Shown here: piece by piece, positions 20,740 to 29,333 of the stretch
How the letters are laid out: every line of letters starts with the position of its first letter
Numbering within the stretch: position 1 is the first letter of the stretch
DNA from: Allolobophora icterica
Lineage: Eukaryota; Annelida; Clitellata; Crassiclitellata; Lumbricidae
Length of the DNA: 64,000 nucleotides
Direction: 5' to 3'
Assembly: GCA_963556255.1 (NCBI GenBank)
Contig: OY744610.1
Coordinates: forward strand, 66,926,757-66,990,756
The notes under the pieces: generated by a model
What the model was told of the DNA's origin: nothing
The model's input: the letters and a program-made list of their open reading frames with translations, nothing else
Database searches by the model: none
Program-made: the position numbers and the translations under genes

Positions 20740-23700
20740 AACTGGTACCAGAAGTGGGGTCCTAACGTTTTCTTGTCATAGAACCAGGCAAGGTCAGGAA
20801 GATACCGAGGACGAGTCGGATGAAGTGCCCCATAGTGAGCACGGAGGCGCGCGTCCAAAGTTACGTAAACGGAAAAGCAAACGAAGGTTGCTTGATGAAA
20901 CGGGTGCACCTGACGAAACCAGTGCATTTGAAACGGAAGCTGGAACCCGCAGTGGGCGTGAAAGAGGTTTCCATGAGGATAACGGATGGTTGATAACCGT
21001 TCCAAAGACTACTGAGGTAGTACAGAACGATGTGAATAACGAGACATTCACACACTGGCGAGAGACCGTTGGTGAGAGTAGGTTTGACAGGTCCAAACCA
21101 CTCGACGACAATAGAGTTCCGCGTATAATACATGAGAGAACGTTCGACAATAGATCGGGGAACCTTGTGCAGGTTCAAGTACCTAGTATTGTACGGGGCA
21201 GGCAACCTGTACAGTTGAGACAGGCTTGTGATAGGCCAAGAGACATTGAGACAGGCCTGAAACCGCGGGGTGACGCCGTAGTGCAGAAAACGAGTGGTGA
21301 CATCGTGGCGCATCAGCGAAACGAAGGCAATCGAGTACCGTTTACCAACATGGAAGAAGGTCGCCCAAGACCTGTGACAGATGAGGTAGATTGGCAAGCG
21401 GAGATGTCTTACCTGCGACAGAGTGTGGCAATGATGAGTTCGAAACTTGAAGAACTGTCTGTTCCTGCTGCTCAGCATACGAAGTCGTACCGACGCGAGA
21501 CATCGGGGAAACCTACGGGCCCAGGTTACCAGATGGATCGCCGAGGGAAGCTGCAGATCGAAGAGCCGGCACGGAGCCGAGGTAACACAGAGACACGCGA
21601 GGAAGTTTCGCTTTCGGAAACTTCGGAAAAGTTACGTAGCCGCTATCTTCCCGAGGACAGCGGGAGAGAGTCACACGGAAAAACGGCAAGGCAATCGAGT
21701 CGACAACGTCTGTTGACAAGAGGAAGAGTTGAGGCGAAATTACGTTCGTCAGTGAGTTCTTCGGATTCAGACACCGATAGTGTTGGTCCAGAAGAGGCCA
21801 CGAGAACCGGAGTCTTTGACAGGAAAAACCTCCGTCAACGAGGAAGGCACGAGAGTTATGAGAAAACTGAAAGGGAGACGTATGGTAAGGAACGTCTACC
21901 AGAGTACGAGAGACACGGTTTAAAACAGGCACTTGATAGAGAAACCGAGAGAGAATCGAATATGGGAAGAGACAGAGATCATTTGGCCTGGGATGAGACC
22001 CACGAGCGGTACTCTAAAGGGCACAAACCAGATTCGAGAAGTCGTAATTGTCTTAGGTACGACGAATCTGATAGACCGCCAGAGTCAGGAAAAAGAGATA
22101 TTCGCGAAGAAGACAGAAGAGTTACGTTCGTCAACGGAAACTCTCAGAGCTCTCGCAATAAATATAAACGATCGGAGTCCAAAGACTACGCAGGTGGTGA
22201 GCCTCGTAGAAAAGGTCAGAGACAGGCTGAGTACATCTCTGATGAAGACAGTGCAACGTCAGGCGACCGAGAGATGACTACGATGTATTCTAAGTGGCGT
22301 ACAGGGAAGACGTTGGGTACTCTGAGGGGACAGAGTCGGCACCGGTCAGTGGTGAGGACAGACGAGGAAAACGATTCCAGGAGTAACGATGAGGACAACC
22401 GGAGAGGAAATCCCAAGAAGAGTGTCGGAAGATCACTTGTTACGCGGACAAGAGGCGAAGACCGATCGGATCGCGGTATACGAATCAAGCTAGAGAAGTA
22501 CGACGGCAAGTCAGCGATCGCAGCCTTTCTAGCAAAGTTCGAAGTTTGTGCACGGTGCAACCGGTGGAGTGATCAGGAAAAAGCAGACCAGTTAATGTGT
22601 GCCCTAACGGGTCCCGCTTCGCAGCTGTTGTGGGACATGGGTGCACAGAGGGACGTGTCTTGGCGAGAACTTGTTGAGCGGCTTAAGGCCCGGTACTTGT
22701 CTGATGACCAAACTAGCCTATATCGGATGAAACTTCGCACTTACCGGCAGGCTCACGGAGAAACGCTGAGTAGTGTAGTGCAGGAAGTACGAAGGCTAAT
22801 GGCTTTGGCATACCCAGGACCAACAAGTGATATCGTCGAGACGGTCGCTTGTGACGCTTTCATTGATGCACTGGCAAACCAAGATTTGGGGCAGAAGGTG
22901 CGCGAGCGAGAACCAGTTAACCTCGAAGCGGCGTATAAACATGCGGTGAGGTTGGATGCCTATGGTCGATCTTCGACACAAGGTGGTGATTTAGACCGGA
23001 GACACGCGAGAGTTACAGTTACCATGGAAGACCGAAAAGACTCGAGCACTGAGGGGCAACAGTCTCGTCGTCTAGAAGATCTCGAGCGAAAGATTAAAAA
23101 TCTTTCAAGAGAACTTGATCGAGTGACAATAAGTCAGAATTTGGGCATCGTTCCGAGAAAACCTCATGAAAGGGAGAACAGTTCTGATCTAGCTGTGGGA
23201 GATCAGAGGACAACCGAACCGAATGTGGGATGGCGACGGATTTATCCGCCCACACGGTTGCGTAACCCGGATATCGAATGCTACTTGTGCAAACGAAAAG
23301 GACACATGAAGCGATATTGTCCTCAGAGAAACGCTGAGACGAATGGTGCAACCGGTACCAGTGAACCTACAAAGGCTGAACCGATACAAGAGGAAACCCA
23401 AAACCGACTGGTCAAAGGCAGTAGGGTGGCCTACGTGGTTGCAAGACTGGCAGGAAAACGTATACACTGTCTACTTGATTCTGGAAGTGAAATGTCACTT
23501 GTGCCACGACGTTTCGTGCTAGACGCTGTGCTAGTACCGTCAGAACAGCGACTCCTAGCTGCTAATGGAAGTCAGATTAAGGTGGATGGTGAAACTAACC
23601 TTAAGATTCGGATCGGAAAGCAGGTGTACCCTGTACCCTGTCTAGTTACAGACCAAGTGACCGAAGTGATCTTGGGGTTATCTTGGCTGGAAGCCAATCA

Positions 23701-26275
23701 GGCAAGATGGGACTTCGCAAGTCGATGCGTTTTCCTTGGGAGCGAGAAGATCCCTCTGAAAGAGGTCGTTACCGAGTCCATGTGCCGGAGGGTTATTGTG
23801 CAAGAGGACATAATAGTTCCTCCAAGGAGCGAAGTTGACGTTCCAGCTTGGGTAGTATACCCGCATTTCCAAAAAGATAACGAAGATTGGACGACCATTC
23901 CAATGGAATTATCAAAAGATTTGATAATCGGACGTACGTTGGTGACAGGAAGAGACACGGAAGTGTGGATCAGGATGTTGAATGTTGGAGACAGAGATTC
24001 GCTAGTCAAGAAACGGACTGAATGTCCGCTGGAGCGAGTGAACGTAGTCGATGTGACAGTTAATCGAGCCAGAACGGAATCGTATGATGAGCCTTACCGA
24101 AGCGAAAATCCGGAGAAGCCTATGGGCCCAGGTTATCCGGAGGAACGCCGAGGAAAGCAGCAAAGTACGATTGACCGGTTTAGATCGAAGATTAGTACAA
24201 CGGCCAGTGTAGCGGAGCAGACGCTCAACCCACTTGCCGAACAGACCCTAAAACGACTATGGGAAGAAGTGCCAGCAGACATTTCGGAAGAAGAGCGAAT
24301 CAGGTTACGAAAACTTGTGCTAACGTACAGCGCAACGTTTTCCCTTAACGAAAGTGATAACGGATTCACTTCGGTGATCCAACACGAGATCGATACGGGA
24401 CAGGAGAAACCAGTTCGGCAACCTTTGAGACGTCAACCGCTTTCCATGTTACCGGAAGTTGATCGTCAGGTAGAAGACATGTTGAGACAAGGAATTATTG
24501 AACCTTCGATATCGGAATGGGCATCCAATGTCGTAATGGTTAAGAAAAAGGATGGCAGTATGCGTTTCTGTATCGATTACAGGCAACTGAACTTGAAGAC
24601 ACGGAAAGATGCTCATCCGTTACCCCTTATCCGCGAGAGTTTAGATACCCTGGGTGGCGCCAGATGGTATAGTACGTTCGATTTGAGAGCAGGTTATCAC
24701 CAGATGGCCTTGCACCCAAGAGACAAACACAAGACCGGGTTCGTTACGAGAAGGGGCAGCTTCCAATTCAAAGTGTTACCTTTCGGATTGTGCAATAGTC
24801 CGGCCTCGTTTTGTCGACTAATGAACTTAGTCTTGACAGGGCTAAACTATGACATCTGTCTGGTTTACTTGGATGACATAATTGTGTTCTCGAGGGACGT
24901 AGAGACGCACATGCAACGTCTAGAGATGATTTTCAGGAGATTACAAGAGTATAATCTCAAGCTGAAACCATCCAAATGTTACCTGTTACAACAGAGAGTA
25001 TTGTTTCTTGGTCACGTTTTGAGTGAAGAAGGGGTCGCGACGGATCCGAGCAAGATCAAGGCCGTAGAAGAATGGTCTGCTCCTCGGAACTTGAGGCAAG
25101 TCAGATCCTTCGTTGGTCTTTGCTCCTATTACCGACGTTTCATACATGATTTCGCGGTGGTAGCTCAACCACTTCATTTTCTGACCAGGAAAAATGTACC
25201 GTTCCGTTGGACTGACGAATGTCAGGGAGCTTTCGAAGAACTTAAACGAAAGTTGGTTTCCGCACCTATACTTGGGTTACCGAACGACGAGGGACAGTAC
25301 ATCCTAGATACGGATGCCTCGGCATACGCCATTGGAGCGGTGTTATCGCAAGTACAAGAAGGAGAAGAGACAGTGATTTGTTACGCGAGTCGGCTCTTGT
25401 CGACGGCGGAACGGAACTATAACGTTACCAGGCGAGAGTTGTTAGCTGTGGTGTATTTCTTGAAAGAGTTTCGTCAGTACTTACTGGGTAGTAAATTCCT
25501 ACTCAGAACAGACCACTCCGCACTTCAGTGGTTACGCAGAACACCGGAACCGATTGGCCAACAGGCTCGTTGGTTAGAGATGATAGAGGAGTTTGACATG
25601 GAGATATGTCACAGACCGGGAGCAAAACACGGTAACGCAGACGCGATGTCTAGAGGTCCGGGTGAGGAACAACCTAAAGTGGTTACCATGAGAGTTACGG
25701 ATGAAGACGTGATGTGGGCACGTCCGATCGGAGAAGTAACGCGCTCCGAGGTTACCAGTGAAGATACAGGCCAGGAAATCCGTTGGACAAAGGAGTTTCT
25801 TCGAAGAGAACAGCAGAGCGATTGCAATATTGGTACGGTCCTTGATTGGAAGGAGTCGAAGCATCATCCAACACAGGCAGAACTATCACCTGCTAACGGA
25901 GAGGTGAAAGTGTTGGTGAGCAACTGGAATCAGCTGGAAGTCCTGCAAGGAGTGTTACACAGAGGCTGGATTCAGGGTAACACAGGAAAAGCTGAGCGAT
26001 CTCAGTTAGTTGTGCCCTTATCTCTACGGCAAGAGATGCTTCAGTTAACCCTCAGGCTACCAAGGTTTTTTTGCGACATCGGCTACCAAGGGGGGGGTGG
26101 TTACCACCCCCCCCCGGAATTTCGTGTTTGGTTTAAGATATCATATCATGTAATACAGCATTTGATTCAGCATTCATTTCTGAAAAGAATGGTATATTTA
26201 GTTGTAAAATATATGAATGCATCTCGAAATTATATAGTTTTTAACAAAGGCACCGGTCCATTTAACGATATCTGA
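20177..26275 (+). CDS. gag-pol: Gag-Pol polyprotein (Gag-PR-RT-RNaseH), interrupted in integrase
   Basis: The frame is 2032 codons; codons to about 1957 belong to the element and the last 75 to the inserted MITE. Residues 1-188 are encoded by the LTR and the primer site is read as coding. Residues 190-770 are a long Arg/Ser/Glu-rich tract. A retrotransposon-gag domain lies at about 780-890, a CCHC knuckle CYLCKRKGHMKRYC at 1035 and a protease LLDSGSEMS at about 1101. RT has TFDLRAGYHQMAL (about 1500) and VYLDDIIVFS (about 1564); RNase H has DTDASAYAIG (1711) and RTDHSALQWL. A Gag of about 1000 residues is much longer than usual. Gag and Pol share one frame. The start at 20177 is the first ATG after an in-frame TAA; a later start is possible. 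Confidence 0.93.
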   Translation: MFACLRRHDVTTRQMYTLSSRTRERSEFSPIDDNSRVMRCRMVREGSVKVEKKRKSLTKRSHRKLRTPAGKRANPVLKDGHPEDEDVAHPATAAVAESESEMELDSDTVRKQAIPSGPPLGEMGTESGDREPLVYSRSRQDSDPGDSRRSVGWSRTQPDDEAASRVRPTQIGTMSDEGLVDLERRTSQTGTRSGVLTFSCHRTRQGQEDTEDESDEVPHSEHGGARPKLRKRKSKRRLLDETGAPDETSAFETEAGTRSGRERGFHEDNGWLITVPKTTEVVQNDVNNETFTHWRETVGESRFDRSKPLDDNRVPRIIHERTFDNRSGNLVQVQVPSIVRGRQPVQLRQACDRPRDIETGLKPRGDAVVQKTSGDIVAHQRNEGNRVPFTNMEEGRPRPVTDEVDWQAEMSYLRQSVAMMSSKLEELSVPAAQHTKSYRRETSGKPTGPGYQMDRRGKLQIEEPARSRGNTETREEVSLSETSEKLRSRYLPEDSGRESHGKTARQSSRQRLLTRGRVEAKLRSSVSSSDSDTDSVGPEEATRTGVFDRKNLRQRGRHESYEKTERETYGKERLPEYERHGLKQALDRETERESNMGRDRDHLAWDETHERYSKGHKPDSRSRNCLRYDESDRPPESGKRDIREEDRRVTFVNGNSQSSRNKYKRSESKDYAGGEPRRKGQRQAEYISDEDSATSGDREMTTMYSKWRTGKTLGTLRGQSRHRSVVRTDEENDSRSNDEDNRRGNPKKSVGRSLVTRTRGEDRSDRGIRIKLEKYDGKSAIAAFLAKFEVCARCNRWSDQEKADQLMCALTGPASQLLWDMGAQRDVSWRELVERLKARYLSDDQTSLYRMKLRTYRQAHGETLSSVVQEVRRLMALAYPGPTSDIVETVACDAFIDALANQDLGQKVREREPVNLEAAYKHAVRLDAYGRSSTQGGDLDRRHARVTVTMEDRKDSSTEGQQSRRLEDLERKIKNLSRELDRVTISQNLGIVPRKPHERENSSDLAVGDQRTTEPNVGWRRIYPPTRLRNPDIECYLCKRKGHMKRYCPQRNAETNGATGTSEPTKAEPIQEETQNRLVKGSRVAYVVARLAGKRIHCLLDSGSEMSLVPRRFVLDAVLVPSEQRLLAANGSQIKVDGETNLKIRIGKQVYPVPCLVTDQVTEVILGLSWLEANQARWDFASRCVFLGSEKIPLKEVVTESMCRRVIVQEDIIVPPRSEVDVPAWVVYPHFQKDNEDWTTIPMELSKDLIIGRTLVTGRDTEVWIRMLNVGDRDSLVKKRTECPLERVNVVDVTVNRARTESYDEPYRSENPEKPMGPGYPEERRGKQQSTIDRFRSKISTTASVAEQTLNPLAEQTLKRLWEEVPADISEEERIRLRKLVLTYSATFSLNESDNGFTSVIQHEIDTGQEKPVRQPLRRQPLSMLPEVDRQVEDMLRQGIIEPSISEWASNVVMVKKKDGSMRFCIDYRQLNLKTRKDAHPLPLIRESLDTLGGARWYSTFDLRAGYHQMALHPRDKHKTGFVTRRGSFQFKVLPFGLCNSPASFCRLMNLVLTGLNYDICLVYLDDIIVFSRDVETHMQRLEMIFRRLQEYNLKLKPSKCYLLQQRVLFLGHVLSEEGVATDPSKIKAVEEWSAPRNLRQVRSFVGLCSYYRRFIHDFAVVAQPLHFLTRKNVPFRWTDECQGAFEELKRKLVSAPILGLPNDEGQYILDTDASAYAIGAVLSQVQEGEETVICYASRLLSTAERNYNVTRRELLAVVYFLKEFRQYLLGSKFLLRTDHSALQWLRRTPEPIGQQARWLEMIEEFDMEICHRPGAKHGNADAMSRGPGEEQPKVVTMRVTDEDVMWARPIGEVTRSEVTSEDTGQEIRWTKEFLRREQQSDCNIGTVLDWKESKHHPTQAELSPANGEVKVLVSNWNQLEVLQGVLHRGWIQGNTGKAERSQLVVPLSLRQEMLQLTLRLPRFFCDIGYQGGGGYHPPPEFRVWFKISYHVIQHLIQHSFLKRMVYLVVKYMNASRNYIVFNKGTGPFNDI
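20743..20760 (+). other. Primer binding site, tRNA-Leu(UAA) type
   Basis: TGGTACCAGAAGTGGGGT, three bases after the LTR end, complements 18 bases of the 3' end of animal tRNA-Leu(UAA) as I know it. It lies within the open gag frame. Confidence 0.85.
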
Positions 26276-26346
26276 TATTATCGCACACAATTTGTACTAT
26301 TGATCAATTAATATTATGACGTAAGGCCCTACATCGACACGCAAGA

Positions 26347-26418
<72 letters not shown>

Positions 26419-27280
26419 CACATTATTACCGGTATATGTGTGTGTGTATATATATATATATGCCCATAGACAATTACGATTGTTACGTAAATACCTGGAC
26501 AAAAATATATAAATGATGTGGGTTTTGAAAATGAACTATGTATCCAAGAATATTCTAAATATAATAAATATAATGAGGCTTAATTTTCAACAATACAAAC
26601 TATTCCAAAGTCTGTTTTAGTTACAGACAAAACCTAAAGGCGTGCAGCTATATCAACATGAAAACATGAAACAAGAAATTATGTAATTTTTCCCGGCAGT
26701 CAGAAAAAACGTCAGTGGTCCTTGCAGTTATTGCAAGTTACTTTCATTGTTTTGTGCGAATGCTTCCTGCAAACCGGCTTCTTGAACACTTCACAGCACT
26801 GCTTTACTCTGTTAGTATTCTGCTTCAACTGTTTATAGCCCTTCCCCATACCCAACCATATCGGTTTACGTTGTGATATTGCATCAGTGATTTTCACACT
26901 GAAAAAGCGTATTATTATTCATTATGATCACTTCCGGTTATCAAAAGACAAATAACTAAGCAAGTAAATATAACCCTAAATTCCCTCTAAAGAATGGCAT
27001 AGTTGTTTCTCTTCCAGAAAGAATAATGAATACCTTTATAGTCGACAACAGCTAACAGCTGACGAGAGAAATTCCTGATTTCATAAGTGGTACCTAGGGT
27101 ATATCGGGTATAACTTTTTTATGGCGTGGGATATCATCATGACTTTTACCTCAAAATTTGCGCAAATGGACCCCCTACAGCTACCTAAAATGTCAAAATT
27201 ATATTCCACGTGCAAAAAAAGTTTTTCCAGAAAAACGTAGGGGGGGGGTGGTAACCACCCCCCCCTTGGTAGCCCGAGGG
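26049..27280. mobile_element. TTAA-flanked piggyBac-type element in integrase
   Basis: 1232 bp between TTAA at 26045-26048 and 27281-27284. The ends are CCCTCAGGCTACCAAGG and, inverted, CCCTCGGGCTACCAAGG. Each end carries its own palindrome, GGGGGGGTGGTNACCACCCCCCC. It contains a (TA)n run (26351-26411). A minus-strand frame at 26712-26897 has a Cys/His-rich end (CRKHSHKTMKVTCNNC) that may be the tail of a piggyBac transposase. TTAA targets and CCCT ends are piggyBac hallmarks. It separates RNase H from the integrase zinc finger. Confidence 0.88.
26351..26461. repeat. (TA)n and (TG)n microsatellite
   Basis: About 30 TA units, then CACACACA, TGTGTGTGTG and TATATATATA. The whole could fold back on itself. 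Confidence 0.95.
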
Positions 27281-28516
27281 TTAACACACGCAAGCTTTGC
27301 CGGAGGACATTTCGGGATTCGGAAGAGTTTAACTCAGTTGCAACGTCGGGCGTATTGGCCGAGTTGGAAGGACGATGTTAGACGGTTCTGCCAAAGGTGC
27401 GATCGCTGTGCTCGTTATCGAAGGGAAAAACCTCCAAGACAGGGTTACATGCAGACTCCTGTGGTCGGTGAACCAATGGAGAGATTCGGAATTGATATAA
27501 CTGGTCCGCATCCTGTATCAAGTAAAGGCAACAAATACATACTGACAGCGATAGATTACTTCTCGAGATGGGCTGAAGCTCTGCCTATCAGAAACCAAGA
27601 GGCCGTTACTGTGGCAGAATCGCTTATGGTACACGTGTTCTCGAGGTTTGGTATGCCACGCCAGATCCTGACGGATCAGGGACCGTGTTTTGAGTCGAAG
27701 TTATTCAAAGAGCTGTGTAAACGCATGGAGATTGACAAAGTACGTACAACTCCATATCGACCCTCTGGTAACGGAATGATCGAAAGGTTCCACAGAACAC
27801 TGAACATGTTGATCGGAAAGGTAGTGTCGGAACGACAAAAGGATTGGGATGTTCATGTACCATATGTAATGGCGGCATATCGAGGTACTGAACATGAAGC
27901 GACCCAACGGACACCTAATTTCCTGTTCCTGGGAAGAGAGAACCATACGCCATTAGACTTGATTCTAGCCCAAGTTACAGAGTTCGAGAGACCGTCTTAC
28001 AGTGACATGGAAGAGTACGTGGAGAAACAGAAAGAGAAAATGGAACGATCGTATCGGCTTGTACGAGAACAGTTAAAGAGAGTAGCAGAAAGAAGGAAAA
28101 AAGCCTACGATTTGAGAGTGAGACCTAGCAAGTTCGCTCAAGGAGATTGGGTTTACTATTACTACCCTCGGCTAAGAAGTGGAAGGAAGACAAAATGGGC
28201 TCGCTATTACACCGGCCCATTCTTGGTTATTCAAGTGCTCAGTCCGTGTCTGTACCGGATTCAGAAGAGTCCGAAATCCACGCTAATGGTTGTGCACGTG
28301 GATAAATTGAAGCCGTTTTACGGTAAACCTCCGAGTACCTGGTTACCGGAGAGGGACAGAAATCTTGAGTTACCTACAGTAGACTGGCCAGTCCTGGCTC
28401 AAGATCCTAATGCAGAACATGAACCAGAGGAACCTTCAGAAAATCCAGACGAGACCGCTGATCCAGAATTGCCACCTGGACGACGGACGAGACGAAGACC
28501 TCGCTTGGATGGATGA
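27158..28516 (+). CDS. pol: Integrase portion of Pol, downstream of the insertion
   Basis: The listed ATG lies in the MITE; element sequence starts at 27281. It shows the HHCC finger (H in GGHFGIRK, then CQRCDRC), the catalytic core (Asp in FGIDITGPH, Asp in LTDQGPCF, Glu in GMIERFHRTL), a GPF module (YYTGPFLVI, HVDKLKPF) and an acidic then Arg-rich tail. The core residues are intact. The frame on this side is in phase with the upstream half if one TTAA copy is counted, so the insertion is the only lesion I see. As it stands the integrase would not be made as part of Gag-Pol. Confidence 0.93.
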   Translation: MRKWTPYSYLKCQNYIPRAKKVFPEKRRGGVVTTPPLVARGLTHASFAGGHFGIRKSLTQLQRRAYWPSWKDDVRRFCQRCDRCARYRREKPPRQGYMQTPVVGEPMERFGIDITGPHPVSSKGNKYILTAIDYFSRWAEALPIRNQEAVTVAESLMVHVFSRFGMPRQILTDQGPCFESKLFKELCKRMEIDKVRTTPYRPSGNGMIERFHRTLNMLIGKVVSERQKDWDVHVPYVMAAYRGTEHEATQRTPNFLFLGRENHTPLDLILAQVTEFERPSYSDMEEYVEKQKEKMERSYRLVREQLKRVAERRKKAYDLRVRPSKFAQGDWVYYYYPRLRSGRKTKWARYYTGPFLVIQVLSPCLYRIQKSPKSTLMVVHVDKLKPFYGKPPSTWLPERDRNLELPTVDWPVLAQDPNAEHEPEEPSENPDETADPELPPGRRTRRRPRLDG

Positions 28517-29333
28517 CTACGACTGTAGAAGTCCTTGTTAGTGACCTTCTGAAGCAGACGTGTATCTAGGACCAACTAGATGAACGCTTAATTGCGTTAG
28601 TTTCATTGACTATTCGAGACCCATGTTTCAGTTGCCCTTTTGATGAGAGTATTTCTTTTGAGCGGTATCTGGGAGCATACCGTACCTGTGCTACCAGCAA
28701 CGCTTGATTGCGTTGGTTTTACAGATTGTCAGTGAATGACTGTTTAAGTTTCCTTTTGATGATATGTTTTCGGTTAAACATTGGATTAGTGGTTAGTACT
28801 GAAACGAGTAAAGATTCCAGTGCAAACTGTTGTCCGCTTTTATTTTTCTTTCACGATTTTGAAGTGGTACCGGGTGTGACTGATCGACAATGGTTACCAG
28901 ATCGGGAGACAGTGGGCGACTTTTCTCTCCTTTAGTTCTCCTGGCCCTTGGGGTCCGGTAGAGCCCAGGTTCATGATAGAGGGCCTGTTAAGGTTGGCGA
29001 TTTGTCAGGTACGACAGGTTGCCAGTAGGGTGGTGGTTCGGATCGAAAGCATCATTAAAAAGGCTGTCGCTATCACGGTTCTCATCGTGTTTGGCGTACG
29101 TGCAGGGTGCCGAGAGATCGAAAGCATCATTAAAAAGGCTGTCGCTATCACGGTTCTCATCGTGTTTGGCGTACGTGCAGGGTGCCGAGATTGTCGATAT
29201 ACCGCCCTATAACCAAAGGTGCATTTGGTTCCTTGCTCTCTAAGTGGATCTGGGTTGGGGATGTTCCTGTCACGTTTGATTAAGGTCCCCGATTTTGGCA
29301 GAGATGCTCCGCATCTAAGTAAGGTGGGGAGAG
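28517..29333 (+). other. 3' untranslated part of the element; 75-bp tandem duplication
   Basis: There is no env-like frame. A perfect 75-bp direct duplication (29041-29115, 29116-29190) starts GATCGAAAGCATC. Because 75 is divisible by 3, a chance frame shows a 25-residue hydrophobic repeat; I do not call it a gene. The polypurine tract AAGGTGGGGAGAG (29321-29333) abuts the 3' LTR. Confidence 0.85.

Noticed and set aside
28973..29243. Small protein with a repeated hydrophobic segment
   Set aside because: Produced by the 75-bp tandem duplication in the retroelement's 3' untranslated region; open in two frames by chance.
28517..29333. env gene in the large LTR element
   Set aside because: Only 0.8 kb, with no frame containing a signal peptide, Cys pattern or membrane anchor.
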